Shown here: positions 53,554-61,348 of the stretch, piece after piece
Layout: each line of letters opens with the position of its first letter
Position numbering within the stretch: position 1 is the stretch's first letter
Origin: Hyphomonadaceae bacterium
Lineage (GTDB): Bacteria > Pseudomonadota > Alphaproteobacteria > Caulobacterales > Aquidulcibacteraceae
Assembly (NCBI GenBank): GCA_019753175.1
Contig: JAIELK010000006.1
Location: 227,569 to 291,568 of the forward strand
Direction of reading: 5' to 3'
Length of the DNA: 64,000 nt
Position numbers and translations under genes: made by a program
The notes under the pieces: model-generated
Seen by the model: the letters and a program-made list of their open reading frames with translations, nothing else
The model's database searches: none
Told to the model about the DNA's origin: nothing

Positions 53554-54792
53554 ATGCTGCAAACCTTGAGTCCTGAGGCGTGGGAACCGGCGGACGAGCC
53601 CCGCCCCCGACGCCTCCCCCGCGGTGTCTTGTCGGCCTTCGCGTTTAACCTCTGCCTGCTGCTGCTGCCGATTGCCGGCGCGAGCGCCCTGATCGTGATC
53701 GCGAGGGACCAGCTCTATAGCTACGAATTCAGTCAGTCCGGCGCCCGGGAAGTGGCGTCGCAGGTTGCACGCCTCAACGGCGAACTCATCCAGATCGACT
53801 TCGATCGGCAAAACCAATGGGATGGGCTGATCGCCATGGAATTGCAGGCCAACGATTGGCATGCGGCGCGCGGCTTTCTTCTGTCAGGCGGAGGCATGCT
53901 GCCGCGGCGAAGCGCCAACGTTCTCAACCGGACGGCTGACGCCACCGACGCCGAACTCGAAATCGCAGCGCTGCAATTCCTCAACATCAACACACGGCAG
54001 CGCTACCAGGAACTGGCCGAGCAGCGGCGCGCCCATTCTCCAGCCGACCCGCCGCTCGGCGACGCAGCCGACTTCCGGTTGCTGGCGCAGGGCGTGCTCG
54101 ATGCGCCCGAAAACAGCGTTTTGCAATTCATTCTTACCGGCTACGCGCTGGGCTTGGCGGGCGAACTCTCCCCGCGCATGGCGCACGGGGCGGGCGCGCT
54201 GCTCGACGCGAGTCGCCGCGAGGACTACCCCGAACAGCTGAGCGCCGAGGTCGAAGCGCTGCTGATGTCCAGCGTTCCCTACGCCCGCTACGTGCAGAGC
54301 GCGAGCGACAACACTAGCGAGCGAAGCGGCGTGGATTACGAGGCCGCGTTTCGCGCCGCTGTCGTGCCGGCCGAGGCCGCGAAGGTAAGGACGCTGCTGG
54401 ATGATGTCGGCGCGATGGGCGAAGCCACCTCGAGACGCTCAGCGGCGATCATGCTGACGCACGCAACAACGCTCCGCGATCTGCCGCGCCTGCGATTGAT
54501 CGCTCAGTCGGCGGGCGACCGCGCCGCCGCCGCGGCCAAGCGGCTGCCGCGCGACGGGCGCCTGCTCACAGCGGCGCGCGGCGCGTTGCGCATGAGCCAG
54601 GATCTGGCGATCGCCCTCGGCATTGCGGTGCTCGCGCTCGCCGGACTGGTCGCCGTAGTCGTGGCCAAGATCGTGCAAGGGGCGCTGGACGCTTGGCGCG
54701 CCTTCACCAACCCGCACGATGAAGACGATCTGCACGATCACATGGCCGAGCTGATCGAGCTGGGCGGCGGCCGCACTTGGCGCCCGCTCTGA
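53554..54792 (+). CDS. Unrecognised membrane protein near the flagellar genes
   Basis: 412 aa. N-terminal membrane helix (VLSAFAFNLCLLLLPIAGAS, about 26-47), a long largely helical extracytoplasmic region (about 48-345) with no recognised domain, and a second helix (LAIALGIAVLALAGLVAVVV, about 352-376) before a short cytoplasmic tail ending HDHMAELIELGGGRTWRPL. The two-helix layout with a large periplasmic loop is like a sensory protein without a kinase or HAMP part. No function assigned; conserved context next to flgI-flbY is the only hint. Confidence 0.72.
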   Translation: MLQTLSPEAWEPADEPRPRRLPRGVLSAFAFNLCLLLLPIAGASALIVIARDQLYSYEFSQSGAREVASQVARLNGELIQIDFDRQNQWDGLIAMELQANDWHAARGFLLSGGGMLPRRSANVLNRTADATDAELEIAALQFLNINTRQRYQELAEQRRAHSPADPPLGDAADFRLLAQGVLDAPENSVLQFILTGYALGLAGELSPRMAHGAGALLDASRREDYPEQLSAEVEALLMSSVPYARYVQSASDNTSERSGVDYEAAFRAAVVPAEAAKVRTLLDDVGAMGEATSRRSAAIMLTHATTLRDLPRLRLIAQSAGDRAAAAAKRLPRDGRLLTAARGALRMSQDLAIALGIAVLALAGLVAVVVAKIVQGALDAWRAFTNPHDEDDLHDHMAELIELGGGRTWRPL

Positions 54793-54795
54793 TCG

Positions 54796-55515
54796 TTAAG
54801 CGCGGAAATGCGCGAGCACGGCTTGCGGCTCGACGTTAGCGATGGACATGTCGCGCACAGCCTCCAGGCCTTGGCGAGCTTGCAGGGCCAGCAAGCGTGC
54901 GCCGTCGGCGTCGAGATCATGGCGAACCGAAGCTGACGCGCCAACGGCAGCGCTCAAAAATCCCTGGTGCGCCTCTAGCGCCCGCGCGCTGTCGAGCAAC
55001 CGGCTCATGGCCTCTTGCAGGCGATCCATTGAGCGCTGCAGCGCCTCTCCCAGTCCGGGCGCGTCGATGCGCGCATCGACGCCGACCTCGATCACCGCGC
55101 CGCCAAGCCGCAGATCGACGCCGCCGATGGCCAGCGCCGAAGCGCCCGGTTCAGCGTCGATAAGGACATCCTCGCCGATCGCCACGCGTGCGCCCTGCGC
55201 GAGCTGCGTATCGAGCCGGGATTGGTAGTCGGCAAGGACCGAAGAGAGTTGAGCTTGTCCGCCCGCTCCATCGCGCACCAAACTCTGAGCCCGCACCAGC
55301 GTCGCTTGCGCGTCGTGCCCCAATGCCAACGCCTGATGCAGCTGAGAGATCCCGTTGCGCACGCTTTCGCGCGCCGCGTTGAGCGTGGTCGCCGCATCGA
55401 CACGATCGGCGGGCGATTGTCCGCCCGAAAGCGGCTGAGACGCCGGTCGCTCCTGCGGACGCAGATCGACGCCGCGCACGTTGACGCTGGCGCTCGGGTT
55501 GACGCTCGAAACCAT
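54796..55515 (-). CDS. Flagellin-like C-terminal domain protein, unknown role
   Basis: 239 aa. N-terminus MVSSVNPSASVNVRGVDLRP is not flagellin-like, but the last 32 residues, LLALQARQGLEAVRDMSIAN then VEPQAVLAHFRA, parallel the flagellin C-terminal D0 helix of the neighbouring flagellin (LQALQVKQQLGAQALAIANQ, APSIVLSFFR). The middle carries helical and beta-rich segments. It may be a minor filament or junction protein, or a flagellin-secretion-signal-bearing effector. A CtrA-type box lies 82 bp upstream. Convergent with the membrane protein at 53554. Confidence 0.7.
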   Translation of the reverse strand: MVSSVNPSASVNVRGVDLRPQERPASQPLSGGQSPADRVDAATTLNAARESVRNGISQLHQALALGHDAQATLVRAQSLVRDGAGGQAQLSSVLADYQSRLDTQLAQGARVAIGEDVLIDAEPGASALAIGGVDLRLGGAVIEVGVDARIDAPGLGEALQRSMDRLQEAMSRLLDSARALEAHQGFLSAAVGASASVRHDLDADGARLLALQARQGLEAVRDMSIANVEPQAVLAHFRA

Positions 55516-55596
55516 GGACCGCTCCTTCGGAATGCGCGCGACTACGAGTGCGCACGCGCAGGCGTTCTCACCGCGCGCGAAGGAACGATAGATTCG

Positions 55597-55612
55597 TTAA
55601 CAGATCGTTAAC
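55597..55612. promoter_or_regulatory. CtrA box upstream of the flagellin-like gene
   Basis: TTAA-CAGATCG-TTAAC, a perfect match to TTAA-N7-TTAAC that also reads as a match on the opposite strand. It lies 82 bp before the start of the minus-strand gene 54796-55515. Confidence 0.65.
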
Positions 55613-55648
55613 GCTAACGCTTTCTCAACCAATATTTTTACGCTTTGT

Positions 55649-55948
55649 TTACGACTCGGCCAGCGCGCGCATATAGGCCATCACCGCCCGCGAATAAGCG
55701 AGCTGCGCTTCGCTTGGATAGCGGCGAACGATCTGGTCGGTCGTCAGATCGGTGAGGGTCTGCACGAAGCGGCCAGCTTCGCGATCAAGTTCGACATGGA
55801 GGCGGCTCTGCGGCGCCGCGACGGAGGGGGATGGCTGTGTTGGTTCCCGATCCGCTTGTGCTTGCGGAGGCGGCGGCGCTACCGGCGCCGGCTTCGCCGT
55901 CTGCGCTTGCATCTCAAGCGCTGGCTGGAGGGGCGCGACCGTATCCAT
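55649..55948 (-). CDS. flaG: FlaG-family flagellar protein
   Basis: 99 aa. A Pro/Ala/Gln-rich N-terminus (about 1-46) and the FlaG domain RLHVELDREAGRFVQTLTDL then TTDQIVRRYPSEAQLAYSRA. FlaG affects filament length in several bacteria. It follows the flagellin gene on the same strand, 61 bp after its stop, separated by a strong hairpin (55970-55995), so it may be expressed by read-through. Confidence 0.85.
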   Translation of the reverse strand: MDTVAPLQPALEMQAQTAKPAPVAPPPPQAQADREPTQPSPSVAAPQSRLHVELDREAGRFVQTLTDLTTDQIVRRYPSEAQLAYSRAVMAYMRALAES

Positions 55949-55969
55949 GGCTCATGGGTTGAGCGGATC

Positions 55970-55995
55970 GGCGGAAGGCCCGAGGGCCTCCCGCC
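55970..55995 (-). terminator. Hairpin between flagellin and flaG
   Basis: 12-bp arms GGCGGAAGGCCC / GGGCCTCCCGCC with one mismatched or wobble pair and a tight loop. Positioned after the flagellin stop. On the minus strand no T-run follows, so partial termination or mRNA stabilisation is likely; a TTTT follows only on the plus strand. Confidence 0.5.
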
Positions 55996-56009
55996 TTTTC
56001 CGTTACCGC

Positions 56010-57263
56010 TTAGCGGAAGAACGACAGCACGATCGACGGCGCCTGGTTGGCGATCGCCAAGGCCTGCGCGCCAAGCTGTTGCTTGACTTGGAGCGCTTGC
56101 AGACGCGCCGATTCCTTTGCGAGGTCGGCGTCGACCAACTGGCCTATACCTTTTTCGACCGAGTTCGACAGCTTGCCGAGGAACTCCTTTTGCGTCGCCA
56201 GCGCCTTTGACTGCGAGCCGAGCGATGCGAGGTTGGAGTTCAACGTCGTGAGCGCGGCGTCGATGAGGCCGGCCGCGGTGGACGCCGTGCTAGCGCTGGT
56301 GCCGATATCCCACCCAGCCGCGCCGTTAAGGGCGCCTGTGCCGCCGACGGTGAAGTCGTAGGCCGTGATCGTGCGCGTGGTGCCCGGGGCGCCGTTGGCG
56401 ACGCCGGCCGAGGACGTGTTTTCCAGGAAGGTCGAAGCGCGCGCCGTGCCGCCGCCGCCCGTGGCTGACGTTACAGAGACAGTGAAGGCAGTGGTGTTGT
56501 CGTTGCCATAGAACGAGATCTGGCCGGTGGTGTCGTTAAAAACAGCGACCACCTGGCCGCCGGTCGCGGCGTTCACTTCATTGACGAAGGTGTTGATGGT
56601 CTTGCCAGCGGTGTTCTGGATCGACCAGGTCGTGCCGCCGCGCGTAATGTTGATGAAGTCGCCGTCGACCATGTCGTTGGCGGCCGCCGCACCTTCGCTG
56701 GCGGTCGTCAGCGTGGCGTTGCGGCTGGGAACCGGAGAGCCCACGCCTGGCGCAGCACCGCTAAAGCCGTGCACCAACGCCGACGACGTCGAAGCCAAGT
56801 CAGACAACAACACGTTCAGCGGATTAGACCCGCTGGCAAGGCTCAAGCCGTTGACGACGTTGGCGCCGTTGAAGGTCGCCGAGTTGGCGATCTGCGTGAT
56901 CTGAGTGCGCAATTCGTTGAAGTCAGAGGCAACTGCGGCGCGCTGCGTAGCGGAGAGATCGCCCGCCTGAGCGGCGACGGCCTTTTCCTTCATCTGCACC
57001 AGCAGATCTGAGATCGTTTCGCCGGCAGAAAGACCCGTGTCGATCACGTTCATGGTGCGATCGATGCCGTCGGCGACAGAAGCGATCGCCGCAACGCGTG
57101 AGCGTTGCGCTTGGGCGATGGCGTACACCGCGCCGTTGTCTTTGGCCGAGCCGACTTTGAGGCCCGTGTTGATGCGGTTCTGGACCATGTCCAGTTCGTT
57201 GGTGGTTTTGGTGAGGTTCTGCAGCGCGACCAGGGCGCCGTAGTTTGTGTTAACGCTAGCCAT
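56010..57263 (-). CDS. Flagellin
   Basis: 417 aa. The N-terminal D0/D1 helices read MASVNTNYGALVALQNLTKT then TNELDMVQNRINTGLKVGSA, and the C-terminal ones LQALQVKQQLGAQALAIANQ and APSIVLSFFR. The variable centre (about 150-330) is Gly/Thr/Ser-rich. Longer than the about 270-aa Caulobacter flagellins because of this central insert. Start ATG 57263 has AAGGA upstream; its mRNA leader is likely the target of FlbT (encoded just upstream). Confidence 0.95.
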   Translation of the reverse strand: MASVNTNYGALVALQNLTKTTNELDMVQNRINTGLKVGSAKDNGAVYAIAQAQRSRVAAIASVADGIDRTMNVIDTGLSAGETISDLLVQMKEKAVAAQAGDLSATQRAAVASDFNELRTQITQIANSATFNGANVVNGLSLASGSNPLNVLLSDLASTSSALVHGFSGAAPGVGSPVPSRNATLTTASEGAAAANDMVDGDFINITRGGTTWSIQNTAGKTINTFVNEVNAATGGQVVAVFNDTTGQISFYGNDNTTAFTVSVTSATGGGGTARASTFLENTSSAGVANGAPGTTRTITAYDFTVGGTGALNGAAGWDIGTSASTASTAAGLIDAALTTLNSNLASLGSQSKALATQKEFLGKLSNSVEKGIGQLVDADLAKESARLQALQVKQQLGAQALAIANQAPSIVLSFFR

Positions 57264-57285
57264 GTCGAAGTCCTTCTGGACGATG

Positions 57286-57320
57286 TTCCGGCCGTTTTGG
57301 CCGGTTGGGCGGGACGCCCG
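57286..57320 (-). promoter_or_regulatory. Hairpins in the flagellin mRNA leader
   Basis: Two adjacent stems just upstream of the flagellin ribosome site: CCGGCC / GGCCGG (57288-57304, loop GTTTT) and GGGCG / CGCCC (57307-57319, loop GGA), given as plus-strand sequence. In Caulobacter FlbT binds the fljK leader to reduce translation; these structures are the natural candidate site here (inference). Confidence 0.4.
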
Positions 57321-57394
57321 GCTTCAAAGACGGCGCGTGCAGCCACTCGTTGTGAGAGACCGCGCACTCCTGGGTCGATGCGTAATCGATATAG

Positions 57395-57410
57395 GTTAAC
57401 GCGGCGTTGA
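57395..57410 (-). promoter_or_regulatory. CtrA-like site upstream of flagellin
   Basis: On the minus strand TCAA-CGCCGCG-TTAAC, one mismatch to TTAA-N7-TTAAC, 132 bp before the flagellin start and just after flaF's stop. May drive or modulate the flagellin promoter. No sigma-54 element with good spacing was found in the same interval. Confidence 0.4.
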
Positions 57411-57421
57411 TTCGCGGCGCG

Positions 57422-57769
57422 TCAGCGCGCGGCGAGCCCTTCCATCATGGTCTTGTTGATGTCGATCAGCGGCTCAATTTCAGCATTGTCGCGCAACACC
57501 TCGGTGGTGTGGCGCGCAACCCAAAGAGCCAAAGAGATGATTTGCGCGCGCAGCGCCAGCGGCAGCTGGTTTTCCGGCAGCGAGCAATCGGCCGCTAACA
57601 CATTCCAAAGCCGGCGGTTGGCGTCGAGCGCCTCGGCCAGCGCACCGCCGCTCAATCCCTGCTCCTTAGCCCGCACCAAGTCGGCGGTGACGACGCCGAA
57701 CGCGCGATATTCGGACTCGCGCGGGGTATCAGCCTGCGTGGCTGCGCGCTGGTACGCTTTGATCGACAT
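57422..57769 (-). CDS. flaF: Flagellin regulator FlaF
   Basis: 115 aa. RESEYRAFGVVTADLVRAKE, then ANRRLWNVLAADCSLPENQL and ISLALWVARHTTEVLRDNAE are conserved FlaF blocks. FlaF promotes flagellin production or secretion and counters FlbT in Caulobacter. Its start lies inside flbT, overlapping it by 41 bp. Confidence 0.95.
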   Translation of the reverse strand: MSIKAYQRAATQADTPRESEYRAFGVVTADLVRAKEQGLSGGALAEALDANRRLWNVLAADCSLPENQLPLALRAQIISLALWVARHTTEVLRDNAEIEPLIDINKTMMEGLAAR

Positions 57770-58160
57770 GCTTCAACCCCAAGCGCTCCGCCTCATACGC
57801 AATGAGTTTGCGGCAACGCATCAATCCCCGGTAGTATTCGCCAGCCATTACTTCTTTGGAAACGCCGATACATTCGGCGAGCACTTCGGGGTCGCGCACG
57901 GCGCCCATGAACTCGGCGAGCCTGGCGGCAAACTCCGCGTAGGCTTTGTCCCGCCCGCCATCGTCCAGATACATTAACATGATCGGGAAGTAGATGCGCT
58001 TTGCGGGCGTATCGGCGTCGTCCGGCTGCATGATGTCCTTCTCACGCAACACCGACGCCTTGTTTTGAAGCACCAGCGCCGCGCGGCGGTCGCCATTCTG
58101 CACCACGGCGCCGTTGACGACGAATTTTTCGCCCGGGCGCAACGACAGTTTCAGCGGCAT
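57729..58160 (-). CDS. flbT: Flagellin synthesis regulator FlbT
   Basis: 143 aa from ATG 58160. MPLKLSLRPGEKFVVNGAVV, KASVLREKDIMQPDDADTPA, RIYFPIMLMYLDDG and YRGLMRCRKLIAYEAERLGL identify FlbT. It is a post-transcriptional regulator of flagellin, lowering translation of its mRNA before the hook is complete. Followed by overlapping flaF and then the flagellin gene, the standard alphaproteobacterial set. Confidence 0.95.
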   Translation of the reverse strand: MPLKLSLRPGEKFVVNGAVVQNGDRRAALVLQNKASVLREKDIMQPDDADTPAKRIYFPIMLMYLDDGGRDKAYAEFAARLAEFMGAVRDPEVLAECIGVSKEVMAGEYYRGLMRCRKLIAYEAERLGLKHVDQSVPARSHAG

Positions 58161-58439
58161 TCTTGCCCCGCGCTCCGCGCCATCGTGGAGTTTCCCGGTT
58201 CGACCGTGTCGCAACTTGGTTAACGAGATGTTGCCTGCCCCGCGCGCGTAAGCTGTGCTGTCCGTGCCGCAGCGTCCGCGGATTTCGCCGCAACCCGGTT
58301 GCGGCTGGTGTTCGGGCGGCTAGGTTCATTTCGCTCCCGACGCGAGTGCGCGGGAGCTCAGTCAGAAGCGTTCAGCGTCATCGCCGCCGGCGGGGCGCGG
58401 GGAGAATTTTCAAACCTGCTTCGGCGGGAAGGAGGTCGT

Positions 58440-59375
58440 ATGCCCAACGTCGCCAATCCGGAAGCCGCGCGCGCCTTCGCGCGCAAGGTCAGCGCGCGCA
58501 TCCCCGATCCAGACGTTGCGCACCGCTTGGAGACGCTTGCGTTCCTGCATCTGCTCCAAGATGCGCGAAACCTTCGGCCCGTGGCGGCGCACGAGTGGGA
58601 AACGCTCCCAGATTGGGCCGACAACGCCCGCCAACGTGGCGAGACGGTGTATCTCTTCGCTCTCCACCGCGGTTCGGCGCAGCGTGTGCAGATCGCGGCG
58701 CGACGGCTTGCCGCCGCCTGGGATGTGGCGAGGGCGGACGCGGAACACTCCGGCGCCCACCGCGAGGCGATCTGCGCCGCACGCAAATTCATGTCCAAGA
58801 TCGATCACATGGACTTCGAAGCGACGATGCGCAAAGCCTACGCGTTCTGGCGCCTGCACCGCGAATGGGCGGACGATCGCGATGACAACGGTTTCTGCGA
58901 GTCAGCCTCCGCGCCAGCAACACAGGACCGAACATGGCGGCGCATCACATCGCTGGGTAAGCTCCGCTCCGTCGGACGCGAGCTTCGCAACTGTCTTGCC
59001 AACGCCACGCGACGCAGCGCCTACGGCGCAGCGCTCGTCTCCGGCGACGGCCAGTTCTGGGTTCTGCGCGACAGCACCGGCGCCGGCCTCATGCTGGCCT
59101 TCGCTTCGCATCCCGCAGGTTCGCACTTCCGGGAAGTGAAGGGTCCGCGTAACGCATCGGTCAATCTTGACCATCCCGATCTTGTTGGACTCGCCGCTAA
59201 GCTCGGCATGAAGCCACTCGATCATCCTCCGCCGACACCGCCTGATCCGCTGCCGCCGGTGTCCCTGGAAGCGCTGCGCGCTTGCTTGCGGGATGGCGAT
59301 GCCTTGCCGTCGGCGCGCGCGCGGATCCTGTTGCACTTGACCACGCCCTTGCGCCGAAACGCCGCCGGGCATTAA
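58440..59375 (+). CDS. Unrecognised protein paired with MoxR ATPase
   Basis: 311 aa from ATG 58440, chosen for AAGGAGG seven bases upstream; a longer frame to 58299 is open. Mostly helical and Arg-rich, with no signal or membrane segment. Best-defined part is about residues 178-240: LRSVGRELRNCLANATRRSA, GDGQFWVLRDSTGAGLMLA, SHFREVKG, a compact alpha/beta block with a conserved-looking LRNCL. Only 24 bp separate it from the MoxR gene, so the pair is probably co-transcribed. Function unknown; a MoxR client or regulator is possible. Confidence 0.7.
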   Translation: MPNVANPEAARAFARKVSARIPDPDVAHRLETLAFLHLLQDARNLRPVAAHEWETLPDWADNARQRGETVYLFALHRGSAQRVQIAARRLAAAWDVARADAEHSGAHREAICAARKFMSKIDHMDFEATMRKAYAFWRLHREWADDRDDNGFCESASAPATQDRTWRRITSLGKLRSVGRELRNCLANATRRSAYGAALVSGDGQFWVLRDSTGAGLMLAFASHPAGSHFREVKGPRNASVNLDHPDLVGLAAKLGMKPLDHPPPTPPDPLPPVSLEALRACLRDGDALPSARARILLHLTTPLRRNAAGH

Positions 59376-59399
59376 GTGCGCGCATCTCAAGGAGCGCGC

Positions 59400-60254
59400 A
59401 TGCGGTTTGAAGGCACGAAGGACTATGTCGCTACGGAAGACCTGAAGGTCGCCGTCAACGCCGCGATCACGCTTGAACGCCCGCTGCTGGTGAAAGGCGA
59501 ACCCGGCACCGGCAAGACCATGCTTGCGATCGAGGTGGCCAAGTCGCTCGGCGCGCCGCTGATCGAATGGCACATCAAGTCGACGACCAAGGCGATCCAA
59601 GGGCTCTATGAATACGATGCGGTGATGCGGCTGCGCGACAGCCAGCTGGGCGACGCGCGCGCAACCGACATCGCCAACTACATCAAGCGCGGCAAATTGT
59701 GGGAAGCGTTTGAAAGCGCGGAACGTCCAGTGCTGCTGATTGACGAAGTCGACAAGGCTGACATCGAGTTCCCGAACGACCTGCTGCAAGAACTCGATCG
59801 CATGGAGTTCTACGTCTACGAGCTCAATCGCACAGTTAAAGCGGCGCAGCGCCCGATCGTAATGATCACGTCGAACAACGAGAAGGAACTGCCGGACGCC
59901 TTCCTGCGCCGCTGCTTCTTCCACTATATCCGCTTCCCCGACGAAGAGACGATGCGCGCCATCGTGGAGTCGCACTATCCCGGCGTGAAGACGCGGCTCG
60001 TGAACGAAGCGCTGAAGATCTTCTACGACATGCGCAAGGTTCCCGGTTTGAAGAAGAAGCCGAGTACGTCGGAATTGCTCGACTGGCTGAAACTCTTGCT
60101 GACCGACGACGTCGATCCGGAGACGCTGAAGAGCCGCGATCCGTCGAAACTCATCCCGCCGCTGCACGGCGCGCTGCTGAAGAACGAAGCTGACGTGATG
60201 CTGTTCGAGCGCCTCGCCTTCCTGGCGCGACGCGAGCAGCGGGGCGGCGGTTGA
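59400..60254 (+). CDS. MoxR-family AAA+ ATPase
   Basis: 284 aa from ATG 59400, after AAGGAG. Walker A GEPGTGKTM, Walker B VLLIDEVDKAD, sensor 1 MITSNNEKELP and the Arg finger DAFLRRCFFHYIRFP are intact. MoxR ATPases act as chaperones that insert cofactors or assemble complexes, usually with a von Willebrand A-domain partner encoded directly downstream. No such gene follows here: the next gene is on the other strand. Partner and substrate unknown. Confidence 0.92.
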   Translation: MRFEGTKDYVATEDLKVAVNAAITLERPLLVKGEPGTGKTMLAIEVAKSLGAPLIEWHIKSTTKAIQGLYEYDAVMRLRDSQLGDARATDIANYIKRGKLWEAFESAERPVLLIDEVDKADIEFPNDLLQELDRMEFYVYELNRTVKAAQRPIVMITSNNEKELPDAFLRRCFFHYIRFPDEETMRAIVESHYPGVKTRLVNEALKIFYDMRKVPGLKKKPSTSELLDWLKLLLTDDVDPETLKSRDPSKLIPPLHGALLKNEADVMLFERLAFLARREQRGGG

Positions 60255-60285
60255 TGATTACGAAGAGGAGCGCAGCTCGTCGGCG

Positions 60286-61287
60286 TCAGGGTTGGAAGGT
60301 CGCTTCGAACCGAATCTGATCCCCAGGTATCATCAAAAACGAGTCCGCGCTTAACGGCATTGTTCGGACTCTGTCGAGGACGGCGAGACCAAAGCCCCAT
60401 CCCGATGGCGTCTCCCGTTCGATGACGCAGTCAGCGGGCGGCAGCTCACCAAGCGTGCAAATCACGCTGGCCTCTCCGGCGCGTCGAGCGGCTCGCGCCG
60501 CAGCCGGAAAAATCGTAGCGACAACTTCGCTTGGAATATTGAGGGTCAATGGCCCCACGCCAGCGAAATGAGTGCTGAGCGGCGTCTCCCACATCGCGCC
60601 GCCAAAATTCACGGGCAGCAGGAAGGGGTTGATTCGGTGCTGTGCGGCAAACGCCTCATCCGCCACGCGGAATGAGCGCGCCAATTCCATTGCCGCTTGG
60701 CCGAAACCCTGTCCAGCGGGCGCGTCTGTCAGCAGTTCGCACGCAAGCCTGCGGTCGACATTGACCCGACACGACAACACGCCCCGCCCGCGCGACCCCG
60801 AAACAAGCGCTGCTGGTGGTGTTGCCGCGCGCACAGCAAAATAATTGGGCGCCTCGTCCCATAGCGGCAAATCGGTAGGCTGCACGTCTGCCAGGAGCTG
60901 CTCAAGCTCGGGCGGAAGTTTCTCCTGCCAATCCTGATCGACGGTGAAGCGCAACGGTACGCGGATGCGTCCTCCACGCGTCGGCTCGCCGTTCCTCGTC
61001 GCTGGCGCGAGCCGAAACGATCGCGCCATAGCCAAGGCCGCTTCCCCGAACTGCCAGCCGATCGGTGATTCCTCCACCACTGAACACGTGGCTGTCGTAT
61101 CCAAATTGACGAAGCAATCCAAGAGAACGCGGCCCACCACGCCCTGATATAGAGCCGGTTCTGGGTAGAATTGCATGAAAGCCTCGCCCGCGGGCCGTTC
61201 CAGCCACTGCGGCCCCTGCACATCCTCGGCAGCGGCTGTTCCGATGCCAAAGACAACTGCGATGATCAACGAATGCACGCGAAGCAT
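60286..61287 (-). CDS. Periplasmic protein with three TonB-C-like repeats
   Basis: 333 aa from ATG 61287 (start of the signal MLRVHSLIIAVVFGIGTAAA). Three repeats of about 80-90 residues resemble the TonB C-terminal fold: GRVLLDCFVNLDTTATCSVV then IGWQFGEAALAMARSFRL; GVLSCRVNVDRRLACELLTD then GQGFGQAAMELARSFRV; EASVICTLGELPPADCVIER then SGWGFGLAVLDRVRTM. Each keeps a Cys pair. No membrane anchor beyond the signal. A TonB-like energy transducer is unlikely without the N-terminal anchor and Pro-rich link. Confidence 0.75.
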   Translation of the reverse strand: MLRVHSLIIAVVFGIGTAAAEDVQGPQWLERPAGEAFMQFYPEPALYQGVVGRVLLDCFVNLDTTATCSVVEESPIGWQFGEAALAMARSFRLAPATRNGEPTRGGRIRVPLRFTVDQDWQEKLPPELEQLLADVQPTDLPLWDEAPNYFAVRAATPPAALVSGSRGRGVLSCRVNVDRRLACELLTDAPAGQGFGQAAMELARSFRVADEAFAAQHRINPFLLPVNFGGAMWETPLSTHFAGVGPLTLNIPSEVVATIFPAAARAARRAGEASVICTLGELPPADCVIERETPSGWGFGLAVLDRVRTMPLSADSFLMIPGDQIRFEATFQP

Positions 61288-61348
61288 GGGCGCCACCCCC
61301 GTGCGCGAAACACGTTCACACCCATGGCGTGCCGTCAAGAACCGAAGG

